Assembly: GCA_007115705.1 (NCBI GenBank) | Contig: QXEO01000531.1 | Location: 9,440,342-9,504,341, forward strand | Source: Dactylis glomerata | Taxonomy: Eukaryota; Streptophyta; Magnoliopsida; Poales; Poaceae | DNA: 64,000 bases | Direction of reading: 5' to 3' | In this document: one piece after another, positions 1 to 10,012 of the stretch | How positions within the stretch are numbered: the stretch's first letter is position 1 | Layout of the letters: every line of letters starts with the position of its first letter | Notes under the pieces: model-generated | The model's input: only the letters and a program-made list of their open reading frames with translations | Databases searched by the model: none | What the model was told of the DNA's origin: nothing | Program-made: the position numbers and the translations under genes

Positions 1-315
1 GCGACGCCGTTTGGGCGAGGCCGGTACAAGTCACCATCCTTGATGCAGTATCCCGAGGCTTGGTGTACTATCCTTTCGGCCTCCGATTTGTCTTCAGGAA
101 GCCTGCTGCTGACGAGGAATGCCTTGAGCTCGAGGATCCAATCCGTTCCCTCCTGCCGTGCCAATGCCAAAAGGATGCGGTCACCCGAAGGAGGCCTGCA
201 GTCCAGAGCCCCTGCTCCGGTGGCGGTGGCAGGGCAGGTGGAAGGTCTGATCCTGTCAATGATGGAGAAGCGGACGGCTTGAAGAGGTGCTCCTCGAAGA
301 CGCCGGCAGGTTGTG
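1..315 (-). pseudogene. Integrase N-terminal fragment of Tat-A, cut by window edge
   Basis: Minus-strand sequence matching the junction between RNase H and integrase of Tat-B (15860-16300). The reading from about 150 down to 1 gives the conserved stretch with WILELKAFL and a Gly-Val-Ala ending just before the zinc-finger region, which lies outside the window. The RNase H frame ends at a TAG at 316-318 that is absent in Tat-B, so the polyprotein is already interrupted here. Nothing more of integrase can be judged. Confidence 0.6.
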
Positions 316-927
316 CTAGGCACGTTTGGCGATCTCGTCCGCTTCCACATTTTCCCCTCTTGGGATGTGCTTCAGCTCCAAGCCTTGGAAGCGTTTTTCC
401 ATCTTTCGATGCTCCTTAAGATAAGCTGCCATGTGCTCATCCTTTGTAGTGTAGCTCTTGTTTGAGAAGTTCACAACCAGTTGTGAGTCTCCCTTGACGA
501 TGAGGCGCTTGATGCCCAAAGCATTCGCCGCCCTTAGGCCAGCGAGTAGTCCTTCATATTCCATGATGTTGTTGGAGACCTTGTGCTCTGGTTTAAAGTA
601 GAGCTGGACAGCGTAGAAGAGCTTGTCCCCAGAGGGAGAGGTAAGGACGGCGCCAGCCCCCGCGCCGGGGAGGTTGAAGGCACCGTCGAACTGCATGACC
701 CAGAGGCCTGGGGCTTCTTCTCCTGGAAGCGTTGACTCCACCTCTGGAGGCTCGTCGGTGAATGGATCAGTCCATTCAGCGGTGAATTCAGCCAAAGCCT
801 TGCTCTTGATCACCTTGGTGGTTTCGAAGGAGATCTCGAAGGGCTGAAGCTCCACAGCCCACTCTGCCACCTGCCCGGTGACATTTGGGTTGCGTAGAAT
901 GGTCTCCAAGGGACAATCAGTGACCAC
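316..927 (-). pseudogene. Archaeal-type RNase H domain (aRNH) of Tat-A pol
   Basis: This domain would degrade the RNA strand of the RNA/DNA hybrid during reverse transcription. The 203-codon frame contains the three acidic signatures of the second RNase H of Tat elements: FDGAF (first Asp), NNIMEYEGLL (Glu) and VKGDSQLVV (second Asp), plus NVEADEIAKRA at the C-terminus (final Asp). All catalytic acids appear present, unlike in Tat-B, where the C-terminal part is frameshifted. The domain follows the usual HPIKVVTD linker. It is called a pseudogene because the surrounding polyprotein is broken on both sides. Confidence 0.75.
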
Positions 928-1101
928 CTTAATCGGGTGACCCTGGAAGTAGTGATGTAGTTACTTTGAAGCGATCAGCAGGGTGCAGAGCAGCTTTTCT
1001 GCATGGTGTAGCATTCCCGCGTGTCACGTAGCACCGTGCTGACGAAGTACACGGGCTTTTGCACCTTGGCGGTGTCCTCAGGAGTTTTCTCCTCTTGGAG
1101 T

Positions 1102-2132
1102 TTAGGAGCGTCGCTCTGAGAGAGCGGCTCGGTCGGTGAAGTTGCAGCAGGCAGAAGAAATGGTTGCCTCTACCTCGTTAGGAGCCCTCGAGCAGGGAGG
1201 ATAAATTCCCTCTTTGGCGATTACCTTGGTGTCCCGCTCAGCGATGAGGATAGTGCTTGCAGTTCTTGGGGTTGCTGCGATGTAGAGCAGCAAGGGCTCA
1301 CGGAACATTGGGGCAACCATGATCGGTGGGCTCATGAGATACCTCTTCAGCTCAGGGAAGGCCTTGTCGGCTTCCAGAGTCCACTCGAACTTCCCAGTGC
1401 ACTTCATGAGCTTGAAGAAGGGCAAGGCCTTCTCCCCACTCCTTGCGATGAAGCGCCCTAGGGCTTTCTCAGGTTGGCGAAGGTTTCCTCCAAATCTTCG
1501 ATGAAGGTGTGACTCTTGCGAGTCTTGACGACAATGTCGTCGATGTAGGCTTTCGCATTTCTTCCCATCTGAGCCCCCAAGGCCTTATGCATGAGCCTTT
1601 GGAAGGTGGCTCCTGCGTTCTTCAAGCCGAAGGGCATGCAGACATAGCAGTACACACCACAGGGTGTGATGAAGGCAGTCTTCTCTTCATCCTCCCTTGC
1701 CATCTTGATCTGATGATAGCCGGAGAAGGCATCCAAGAAGCAAAGAAGGTCACAGCCGGCGGTGGAGTCGACAATTTGATCTATCCTTAGGAGCGGATAA
1801 GGATCCTTGGGACAGGCTTTGTTGAGACTTGTGAAGTCCACGCAGAGGCGCCCACTGCCATTAGCCTTTGGGACAACCACCGGATTGGCAATCCAGGTGG
1901 GGTGCGCTACCTTGCGTATCAACTTGGCCTTCTTCGGCTTCTCTATCTCTTGGACGATGAAGTCTTGTTTCTCTTATGCTTGCTTCCTGGTCTTCTGCTT
2001 CACGAGGTGTGCCTGAGGGCACACGGCTAAGTGGTGCTCAATCACCTCCCTGGGAACGCTGGGCATATCTGACGGAGTCCAAGCGAACATGTCAGAGTTT
2101 GCCCGCAGGAAGGTGACGAGCGCGCTTTCCTA
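1102..2132 (-). pseudogene. Reverse transcriptase of Tat-A, with thumb deletion
   Basis: RNA-directed DNA polymerase fragment. The N-terminal part (1922-1458) shows the RT fingers/palm motifs VVPKANGSGRLCVDF, LDAFSGYHQIKM, FGLKNAGATFQRLM and the catalytic AYIDDIVVKT (YIDD in place of the YVDD of Tat-B). After ANLRK the sequence jumps to the region reading LGRFIARSG in Tat-B: about 65 codons of palm/thumb (NIKLNPAKC onward) are missing and the frame is broken. The connection and first RNase H region resumes at 1425 (MPFFKLMKC). The TAG at 2132-2130 in the SPK*ES context lies upstream of the RT and is shared with Tat-B. Not functional. Confidence 0.85.
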
Positions 2133-2997
2133 TTTGGGAGAAAGCCCTGCCCCGATGGTGACGAAGTTTTCATAGCCCCCAGCCTGGAGCGGGACCTTCT
2201 TTGTAGCAGAGCTCTCTTGGGTGAACTGGGGCCTCCTCCCTGAGGGTACCGTAGCTTCCCCAATGCTCATGTCTAGCATCGGATGGACCAGGAGTAGGCG
2301 ATGCAGAGGCGGCGAACTTCTTCCCTGTCGAGCCCGGCAGGAGGGGCTCAAGAGAGGCCTTCTTCACAGCAGCCCGCTCTTGAGACACAAGCTGCTTCTT
2401 CCTCGTGAGGTCACCGGAGTGTTCCAGCAAATCTTCGTCGGCGGGGAACATGGCGGCGGCCTCACGGTAGACATGCTCCACAGATCAGAGAGCGTCCTTT
2501 TCATTGCAGCGCACGGTGATCGTGCCGTTGGTGCCCGGAATCTTGAGGACGTTGAAGCCATGATGCGTTGCTACCATGAACCTTGCCAGGGCTGGATAGC
2601 CGAGGATGGCATTGTATGGCAGCGCAATGTAGGTGACGTCGAAGTCGAGGCTTTTTGTCCTATAGTTGTCCCGGGTGCCGAAGGTGATGGGCAGGCGTAC
2701 CTGCCCAATTGGCATTGTAGACCCCTCGGTTACCCCAAAGAACGGTCGGGTTGGCATGAGCCGATGGTATGGCACCTGCATCTTCTCGAAGACCTCGACT
2801 GAGATGATGTTGAGGCCCGCCCCTTTATTGATGAGAGTACGATTGGCAGCGATGTTATTCATGGTAGGCGTGCACAAGAGGGGAATTGTGCCCACGCCCT
2901 TTGCGGAGGTCGGATGATCCTCCTCATCGAAGCCGATCTTGTTGGTTGACCACTTCATCAAGCGGTTGCCGGCGTTGGGGTGTGCCGCCGCGATCTC
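2133..2997 (-). pseudogene. Retropepsin-type protease and pro-RT linker of Tat-A
   Basis: Aspartic protease domain (2961-2485) followed by a linker (to about 2170) with LEHSGDLTRKKQ and AAVKKASLEPLL. It would process the gag-pol polyprotein. The expected active-site signature, which is LIDGGAGLNII in Tat-B, reads LINKGAGLNII here. The catalytic Asp is Asn and the following Gly is Lys, so the protease is dead even though its frame is open. The downstream ILGYPALARFM motif is intact. The upstream in-frame TGA at 3000-2998 separates it from gag. Confidence 0.8.
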
Positions 2998-4130
2998 TCA
3001 CGACAGCTGCTTGAAGTAACGATTAGACAAAGGAGCTTGAGCTCCACCCAGGAGGCAAGCGGCTCGGGATCTGCATGAGACAGACCATCGTGGCGGCGAC
3101 CCTCGTCCCGGTCGTCGTCGCGGCAATCGCCCCGGGATCCACCCTTGCCGTGGCTACGGCTACTCCCACGGTGCTTGGTGACGCCATTTTCTTCATGAAA
3201 CTTTCGGACAATCCAACAATCGTCGGTATTGTGGGTGTCCTTTTTGTGGAGGATGCAGTTGCGGCGACGTAGACCTTTATCGTGCTCGGAGCGGTCCCCG
3301 CGGCGCTGCTTATGCTTAGGCTCCGCCGTGAGGACAGCAGCCTCCTTGCGCTTGGGGTCCTTGGACTTCGACTTTGGGGGAAGCGCCTCCGGTAGGTTGT
3401 GCACGAAGAGCCTCCCCTCCTCAGCCTTGGCGCACCGGTCGGCGATCTCGAAGATCCTGACGATGGAAGTCAACTCATCATTCACGGACAGCTTCTCCCT
3501 CATCTTAATGTCGGAGATACCCGTGGAGAACGCGGAGATGACCTCCTCATTGGAGATCCTGGGAATCTTGTTCCTCATCTGGCTGAAGCGCTAGATGTAT
3601 TGACGAAGCATCTCGCCCTTGTACTGACGCACCGCCTTGGTGGCGGGGCGCTCGTATGTGGGCATGAAGTTAGCGACGAACTGACGGCACAAGTCCTTCC
3701 ATGAAGTCACAGATTCGTGATGAAGATTCATGAGCCAAGTTCGCGGAGCGTCTTTGAGGGCCATGGGGAACCAATGGGCCATCGCACGCTGATCTCCACG
3801 CGCGGCCTGGATGGCAACGACGTAGAGCTGGAGGAATTCGACGGGGTTGGTGGTCCCGTCGTAACGCGTACCAATGTCCGGCTTGAACTTGTCAGGCCAA
3901 ACCACATAGCATTGCTGGCGAGTGAGAGCAAGGCTCCCGGGGTTGTAGATAGGGTCCCCGGGGGTCTTGACGTTCTTGCCAGCTTCGCCAATGTCGTCGA
4001 TGGCGTGGTCATGATTTTCGCGGCGGCGCTCAAGGGAGACGCATGCGTCTTCCGGAGCGCGTTGGACGATTTGACAGTTGGGCATCTTATTCGCTTCTTT
4101 TTTCGTTTGTTTTATCGACTTGTTTTTCAT
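2998..4130 (-). pseudogene. Gag fragment of Tat-A, disrupted
   Basis: Retrotransposon gag (capsid) region. Recognisable landmarks are VVWPDKFKPDIGTRYDG, PVEFLQLYVVA, FPMALKDAPRTWL, KDLCRQFVANFMPTYERP and CILHKKDTHNTDDCWIV. Defects against Tat-B: seven residues (NDLKVVH) missing after PATK, a nonsense TAG at 3593-3591 (QYI*RFSQ where Tat-B has QYIQRFSQ), and a deletion of about 100 bases near 3060 that removes the segment between DPEPL and ASWVEL and shifts the frame. The first residues (MKNKSIKQTKK) come from the inverted 3' UTR and are not native gag; the native N-terminus is lost at the inversion junction. Confidence 0.85.
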
Positions 4131-4474
4131 TTTCAGGGATTTGGGGTTTTTTGTTTTCCAACTCTTTCTTCAACTACTTGTCTCAGGAATCGTCCAATGT
4201 CGTCGCCGGCGCCGACCCCGTCATGAACTTTGAGGCGCAGGGAGGCCTCCCGTCGGCGTTAACAACTCGCTAGGGCTCTCGAGCGCGCTGACGAACAGGA
4301 CAATGGTGAACAACAAGGAGCGAAAAGGCAAAGAAGATTTCATTGATAACCCCCAGTGGGGGAGGAAATGGAGGCACGGCGGGGCATACCCCGCCTGCGC
4401 AAGCTACATTGCAAAAGAGGGGAGGAGACTAGCTCCCCTCCCCGGAAGGCTACCGCGGCAAGGCCACCCCTTTA

Positions 4475-5250
4475 CTACGCCATGGGCTGGGGGTAGGTGC
4501 GGCGGACGCCGGCGGCGGCGAAGATCCGCACCGAGGCCTCCAGCGTCCCCAGCTTGAAGCAGAAGATGAGGTGGTCGCCGACGCGGAGGCGGTGGCCGAG
4601 GGCGAAAGCCCTCCAGCTTCCGGAGAAGACGGCGTTGCCGCCTGCTCCGAGGATGATGTCCACAGGCCAGAGGAGCTCTGGCCTGCTCTGCTCCACCAGC
4701 ACGACCTCTCCAGAGGAAGCGCCGGGGGCATAGATCACCCTCCGGACTGCGTCGGGCAGCCGGAGGGAGATGAAGCTCCAGGCGTCGACGACGATGAGGA
4801 GCTCTAGGAAGCGGGACCCCGGGGCAATGAGGGGACCCAGCATCTCCGCCGCCAGGGGCGGGGAGTCGTGACCACTCCGGTCGCTGGCGGGGCCGCCTCC
4901 TGCGGCCCCAGGGCGTCCGCGGCCGAGGGGAGGGGGCCCAGGATGGCCTCAACCTCCCGGAGCACCCGGTCGATGCTCCCCGGGGAGCGGGAAGCCAGCG
5001 CCGCCGCCATCGGCGATGGCGCATTTAGAGCGCCTCCAGGCGCTGGACCCCGAAGGGACAGGGCGTTGGAGGTCCCCGGGGCGGCGCGATTCGCCTCGTC
5101 CTGCCTCGGCGCCCTGATGCGTAGGGGGGCTCCAGCGCCGGGCGTCCACCGGGCGGGGATCTTCGCCCTGTTACTGCTGCCCGGGGGGCGCCCGCGGCGC
5201 TTCACCCCTGAGCTCGATCCAGCGGCGGCGGAGGAGGCAGAGGGATCCAT
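4475..5250 (-). pseudogene. Frameshifted AT-hook/B3-like extra ORF of Tat-A
   Basis: Homologue of the intact ORF at 12832-13725 in Tat-B. The likely start is the ATG at 5250-5248 (MDPSASSAAAG), as in Tat-B. It keeps the basic AT-hook-like KRRGRPPGS and the Pro/Ala-rich middle with a single copy of the unit duplicated in Tat-B. A one-base loss near 4853-4862 (TTPRP against ATPRR) shifts the frame. The C-terminal B3-like domain continues in another frame, 4843-4475: FLELLIVVDAWSF, LLWPVDIIL, GSWRAFALGHRLRVGDHLIF and ASVRIF, ending at TAG 4477-4475. A DNA-binding role is inferred from the domain; this copy could not make the full protein. Confidence 0.75.
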
Positions 5251-5323
5251 TTGCTTGGGGGGCGTTGAGGAAGAAGTGGCACTAGAGGAAGAGGGTGAGG
5301 TGCCGGAGGTCTCGAGGATGCTG

Positions 5324-5489
5324 TATTTAAGGGGCGCGGCTAGCGTCGATGCATCAAATCTTAGCGCAGGAATCGAAGCGTTGGCGCAGCGCTCTGCAGC
5401 GAAGCGATGCGCCATCATGACGGTTTGACGCCTCGGGGACTACTGCGATGCCCACCGTTTCGTCTCACTAGCTGCGGTCGCGCCACGTG
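5324..5489 (-). promoter_or_regulatory. Putative promoter of Tat-A extra ORF (TATA-like box and G-box)
   Basis: On the minus strand a TTAAATA box (5330-5324) lies about 75 bases upstream of the ATG at 5250, and a CACGTG G-box lies at 5484-5489. The same two sites stand at the same relative places upstream of the Tat-B ORF (12751-12757 and 12593-12598). Conservation of both in two diverged copies supports a separate promoter; transcription is not shown. Confidence 0.4.
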
Positions 5490-5627
5490 TCTGCAGCCTC
5501 TACCTCTTCACATGGTCCTCTGACCGCGCGTTGACGCGTGCCGTTGGAGGGCCCAGCAGCTTCTGGGGGGGCCTGGCCCTTCGCTCCCTCAAGAGGGCGC
5601 GTCCGCGGGCCAGGCTCCCGGGGGTAC

Positions 5628-6533
5628 TGTCGGTGTTCTGGATACCGGGGTATCCCGGTCCACCTGCTCCTGGGCTCCTTCAACGGCCCAGCTTCGGCCC
5701 AGGGGTGGAACGATGACCGAAGCCAGCGGAGAAGACCCTCATGAGGAGGCGCCTCATGAGGAGAACAATGGCTAAAACTACCAAGGACCAGAAGGCCTCC
5801 TCACGAGCTGTTTCTCGTGAGGGGAGGGACCATGTCCACGTCAGCTCGGCACGTTTCTGTGCTGAGCAAGAAGATAAGGGCAGAAGACTGCGTACCACCC
5901 ACGCTACCCCCAACAGGGAGGAGACCAACTTTCGCCAGGCCTGCATAAAGCGGCACAGTGGTTGTTGGCCACCCCCCTAAAAATAGCGTGGACGGTGCAG
6001 GGCACCAGAGGAAGATGTCAGCTTCCTCCACCCACTCCTGTGGACCGGCGCCACTATTCTACAAAGACTACGTCCACGGAAGAATCAAGACTACAGCTGT
6101 CCTCCCTCCTTGGCCATGTGTGGCAACTCCTTCCCCAAGATGATACGGGGAAGGAGGACCTGGGCGCTATAAAAGGAGGGGAGGCCACCCCTTAGAGGGG
6201 ATCGGATCTTCATCTTCGGGCTCCTAGCTAGGCTAAGTTGGTTCTTCTACCTCCGACCAGTTAGAGCTCTGTAACCAAGACCTTGTACTCCTCGCGAGGT
6301 ATCGCGTCGTAATACAAGAAGGCAGGAAGTAGGGGTTTTACCTCACCACGAGGGCCCTGAACTTGGGTAAAGCTCGGCGTCTCTCTCTGTAGTGTGTTGT
6401 GCTTTCGACGACTCGAGGCTTCCATCACCGTGTTTCGTTGCGATCCAAGATCTCCCACGTTCAGCCCCTGCGTTCGAATCTTTGGGTCCGTCGTGTGGTA
6501 CCCCGTGTTCTTGCGACACGAAATCCATCGACA
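5628..6533 (+). repeat. LTR of Tat-A (906 bp)
   Basis: LTR beginning TGTCGGTGTTCTGG and ending ATCCATCGACA, the inverse orientation of the Tat-B LTRs (11547-12453, 20770-21676), which match it end to end. It is preceded by a GC-rich segment ending CTCCCGGGGGTAC that corresponds to the polypurine-tract side of Tat-B. A TATAAAAG promoter box is at 6168-6175 and a transcript start is expected just after. The inner half carries interleaved CTCATGAG and GGCGCC palindromes (5739-5763). The next base, 6534, starts unrelated chromovirus sequence (flank AAGAT). Confidence 0.9.
6168..6175 (+). promoter_or_regulatory. TATA box in Tat-A LTR
   Basis: TATAAAAG followed by a GA-rich leader; identical boxes lie at 11906-11913 and 21129-21136 (minus strand) in the Tat-B LTRs. 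It would be the U3 promoter. Confidence 0.65.
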
Positions 6534-7330
6534 AAGATCGATGTATTCGCATTATTATTGATGGAGGGAGCTACAACAACTTGGCGAGCATGGAGATGGT
6601 TGAAAAGCTTTCTCTTACGACACAACCCCATCCTCGTACATATCACATTCAATGGTTTACTAACAACGGCAAGGTTAAGGTAACACGTACAGTTCGTGTG
6701 CATTTTACTATTGCTGCATATGCTGATTATGTTGAGTGTGATGTTGTTTGTATGCAAGCATGTGCTCTTTTACTTGGTAGACCATGGCAATTTGACACAA
6801 ATTCTATACACTATGGTAGCACAAATCAATATTCTCTTGTTCAGGATGATAAGAAAATTGTGTTACTTCCCATGTCTCCTGAAAGTATTTTAAAAGATGA
6901 TCTTGCTAGAGCTAGTAGAGCACATAATGAGGGGGAAAAGTTGAGCGAAAATCAGATTATTGCTAAGGAACTTATGCGTTCTTCAAGTACTTCTAAATCT
7001 AATCCAAAACATGCTAATGAAATTCATTTGAAAAGTACTTGTTTGCTAGCTAGCAAATCTGATATTTCTGAAATTGATGTGAGTACTACAGCATGTTATG
7101 CTATCATTTGCAAAGAAGTGTTGTTTTCGGCTGAGGAGATGCCTCCTTCTTTGCCACCTGCTGTTGCTAACATTTTGCAGGAGTATGAGGACGTTTTCCC
7201 ACAAGATGTACCTCCAGGACTGCCACCTATTCGTGGAATTGAGCACCAAATTGATTTGATTCCTAGAGCATCTTTGCCCAACCATGTGCCATATCGTACC
7301 AATCCAGAGGAGACAAAAGAGATTCAGTGA
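6534..7330 (+). pseudogene. Chromovirus protease and pro-RT linker
   Basis: Aspartic protease. The active-site signature IIIDGGSYNNLAS sits at the very start of the surviving sequence, followed by HIQWFTNNGKVKVT, VECDVVCMQACALLLGRPW (flap and second motif) and the linker DVFPQDVPPGLPPIRGIEHQ leading to RT. The frame closes at an in-frame TGA, 7328-7330, inside the RT entry region. An open frame from 6392 reads into this from the Tat-A LTR, but that is chance fusion; the native sequence begins at 6534. Confidence 0.8.
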
Positions 7331-7817
7331 CAAATTCAAGAACTTCTTGAGAAGGGTCATATTCGTGAGTCTCTTAGACCATGTGCTGTTCCTATTATTT
7401 TGGTACCAAAGAAAGATGGTTCTTCGCGCATGTGTATTGATTGTAGAGCAATCAATAATATTACTATTTGATATTGTCATCCTATTCCTCGTTTAGATGA
7501 TATGCTTGATGAATTGAGTGGCTCTACCATGTTCTCTAAGGTTGATTTGCGTAGTGGTTACCACCAGATTCATATGAAGTTAGGAGATGAATGAAAACTG
7601 CATTTAAAACTAAATTTGGCCTATATGAGTGGTTAGTGATGCCCTTTGGTTCAACTAATGCTCCCAGCACTTTCATCAGATTAATGAATGAGGTTTTACA
7701 TGCTTTTATTGGACATTTTGTGGTGGTATATCTTGATGATATATTGATATATAGCAAATCTGTAGAAGAACATTTGGAACATTTACTTCTGTTTTTGATG
7801 CTTTATGTGCTGCATGT
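7331..7817 (+). pseudogene. Chromovirus reverse transcriptase, fingers and palm
   Basis: RT with CAVPIILVPKKDGSSRMCID, KVDLRSGYHQIHMK, KFGLYEWLVMPFGSTNAP and the catalytic VVVYLDDILIYSKS (YLDD). Stops interrupt it at TGA 7469-7471 and TGA 7592-7594, and there is a frameshift near 7785-7793, where LEHLL is followed in another frame by the FDALCAACLFGNIAKCTF stretch. Each catalytic Asp is present, so inactivation is by the breaks. Confidence 0.85.
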
Positions 7818-8729
7818 TTGTTTGGTAACATTGCAAAGTGCACCTTTTGCATGGATAGAGTTGCTTTTATTGGCTATGTTGTTACAGCACAGGGTATTGA
7901 AGTTGATCCCGCCAAGATTGAAGCAATTTCGAGTTGGCCACAACCCAAAACAGTCACACAAGTGAGGAGCTTCCTTGGCCTCGCTAGATTTTATAGGCGC
8001 TTTGTCAAAGATTTTGGTTCCATTGCAGCGCCGCTGAACGAGCTTACTAAGAAAGATGTGCCCTTTGTTTGGGGCGATGCGCAACAAGAAGCCTTCATGT
8101 TACTCAAAGATAAGCTTATACATGCTCCTTTACTCCAACTGCCTAATTTTAATAAGACCTTTGAGTTGGAATGTGATGCTAGTGGAATTTGTTTGGGAGG
8201 AGTGTTGTTACAAGAGGGCAAACATGTTGCATATTTCAGTGAGAAATTGAGTGGAGCTAGTTTGAACTATTCTACTTATGATAAGGAATTATATGCTCTT
8301 GTTCGGACATTAGAAACTTGGCAACATTATTTATGGCCTAAAGAATTTGTTATACATTCTGATCATGAATCTTTGAAGCATATTTGTAGTCAAGCTAAGT
8401 TGAATAAACGTCATGCAAAGTGGGTTGAATTCATTGAATCTTTTCCTTATGTTATTAAACACAAAAATGGTAAAGATAATATTATTGCTGATGCTTTGTC
8501 ATGTCGTTATACCTTGTTATCTCAACTTGACTTCAAAATCTTTGGATTGGAAACTATTAAAGAACAATATGTGAACGATGCCGATTTTAAAGATGTTTTG
8601 CAGCATTGTCTAGAGGGTAGAACTTGGAACAAATTCGTCCTCAATGATGGGTTTGTGTTCTGTGCTAACAAACTATGCATTCCAGAAGTTTTTGTTTGTC
8701 TTTTGTTGTTGTTGCAGGAGGCGCATTGA
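7818..8729 (+). pseudogene. Chromovirus RT thumb, connection and RNase H
   Basis: Longest open stretch of the element (about 300 codons): NIAKCTFCMDRVAFIGYVV, PQPKTVTQVRSFLGLARFYRRFV (thumb), then RNase H with ELECDASGICLGGVLL (first Asp), TYDKELYALVRTLETW (Glu) and FVIHSDHESLKHI (second Asp), and the C-terminal NIIADALSCRY. It then continues as FKDVLQHCLEGRTWNKFVL toward integrase and ends at TGA 8727-8729, right where the integrase zinc finger should begin. RNase H catalytic residues look complete. Confidence 0.85.
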
Positions 8730-10012
8730 GGAGGATTGATGGGTCACTTCCACATGGTTTATATATGCCTCTTCATGTTCCTAGTGTACCTTGGGAGGAT
8801 ATTTCTATGGACTTTATTTTAGGATTACCTTGAACACATAAGGGAAGGGATAGTATTTTTGTGGTTGTGGATAGATTTTCTGAGATGGCACACTTTATTC
8901 CTTGTCATAAGAGTGATGATGCTGCTCATGTTGCTGAATTATTCTTTCGCGATGTTGTTCGCTTGCATGGTGTGCCTAATACTATTGTTTCACATCGTGA
9001 TACTAAATTTCTTAGCCATTTTTGGAGATGTTTATGGGCTAAGTTGGGGACTAAATTGCTATTTAGTACTACATGTCATCCCTAAACTGATGGACAAACT
9101 GAAGTAGTAAATAGAACTTTATCTACCATGTTACGGGTTGTGTTAAAGACGAACTTAAAACTGTGGGAAGATTGTTTACCTCATATTGAATTTGCTTACA
9201 ATCGTTCCGTGCATTCTACAACTAAGTTATGCCCTTTTGAGATTGTGTATGGTTTTGTTCCTCGTGCACCTATTGATTTATTACCTATTCCATCTTCGGT
9301 GCAACATAATTTTGATGCTACACAATGGGCTGAATAGATTCTTACGTTGCATAGGATTACTAAGGAAAATATAGAACGTATGAATGCTAAATATAAAGTT
9401 GCTGGTGATAAAGGACGCAAGCATATTGTGTTTGATGTGGGAGATCTAGTTTGGTTGCATTTGCGCAAAGATCGTTTTCCTGATTTGCACAAGTCTAAAT
9501 TAATGCCACGTGCTACTGGTCCTTTTAAAGTGTTAGAGAAAATGAATGATAATGCATATAAACTTGAGCTTCCTGCAAAGATGGGCACGGTAAGTCCTCC
9601 ATTTAACATTGCAGATTTGAAACCATACTTTGGAGAAGAAGATGAGATTGCGTCGAGGACGACTTCAATTCAAGAAGGGGAGGATGATGAGGACATCCCT
9701 ACGGTTGATACAACCGTTGCAACTACAGCCACACTTCCTCACGTTCCACAATTCCAAGGACCTCTCACAAGAGCTCGTGCACGCCAATTAAATTATCAGG
9801 TACTTTTGTTTCTAGGAACTATTCCTAATATTTATGAGAATATGATGCTGCCTAAATCAGATGTGTTTATGTTACTTAGGAATAATGGGCCTAGCATGGA
9901 TGAGAGGGACAAGCATTGGAGCATGATCATGCATGGAGATGATGGCAGCAATCATGTGAGGATTCAGGATGACGCTGCAAGTGAAGATTTCCGAACTTTG
10001 AAGCCACCATAA
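8730..10012 (+). pseudogene. Chromovirus integrase with zinc finger deleted, plus C-terminal tail
   Basis: After a GGLMGHF stretch the sequence jumps straight to the YMPLHVPSVPWEDISMDF stretch. The HHCC zinc-binding domain normally between these (roughly 45-50 residues) is gone. The core has the first Asp (ISMDF) and the Glu (TDGQTEVVNRTL). The second Asp motif reads VSHRDTKF, where the family has VSDRD, so the catalytic Asp is His. Stops lie at TGA 8832, TAA 9083 and TAG 9335. The last part from 9347 is open: GDLVWLHLRKDRFPDLHKSK, GPFKVLEKMNDNAYKLELP, then the tail to TAA 10010-10012. Not functional. Confidence 0.85.

Larger units (their letters stand above)
4083..5627 (+). other. Inverted 3' segment of Tat-A (3' UTR plus extra ORF)
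   Basis: This stretch is the reverse complement, with divergence, of Tat-B 12454 to about 14125 relative to gag-pol. In Tat-B the segment lies between pol and the 3' LTR. Here it is joined to the gag 5' part at 4081-4084, where the gag side matches Tat-B through TTGGGC and the other side matches from CATCTTATTCGC onward. As a result the B3-like ORF lies on the same strand as gag-pol instead of antisense. The only shared sequence at the breakpoint is a base or two. Confidence 0.8.
1..6533. mobile_element. Tat-A: rearranged Tat-lineage Ty3/gypsy element (left part outside window)
   Basis: Remains of a Ty3/gypsy LTR retrotransposon closely related to Tat-B (11547-21676). Gag-pol runs on the minus strand from about 4083 down to base 1, where the window cuts the integrase. 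A second, archaeal-type RNase H after RT (316-927) places it in the Tat lineage, where such a domain is established. From about 4083 to 6533 the 3' end of the element (3' UTR, extra B3-like ORF, polypurine site, LTR) is joined in inverted orientation directly to the gag 5' part; the normal 5' LTR, primer site and gag N-terminus are absent. The LTR abuts chromovirus sequence at 6534, so the element sits inside that older element. The coding region has stops, frameshifts and deletions. The matching TSD is outside the window. Confidence 0.85.

Noticed and set aside
6392..7330. A 312-codon open frame that starts in the Tat-A LTR and runs into the protease
   Set aside because: The part before 6534 is LTR sequence that by chance is in phase; the native chromovirus protein does not start there.
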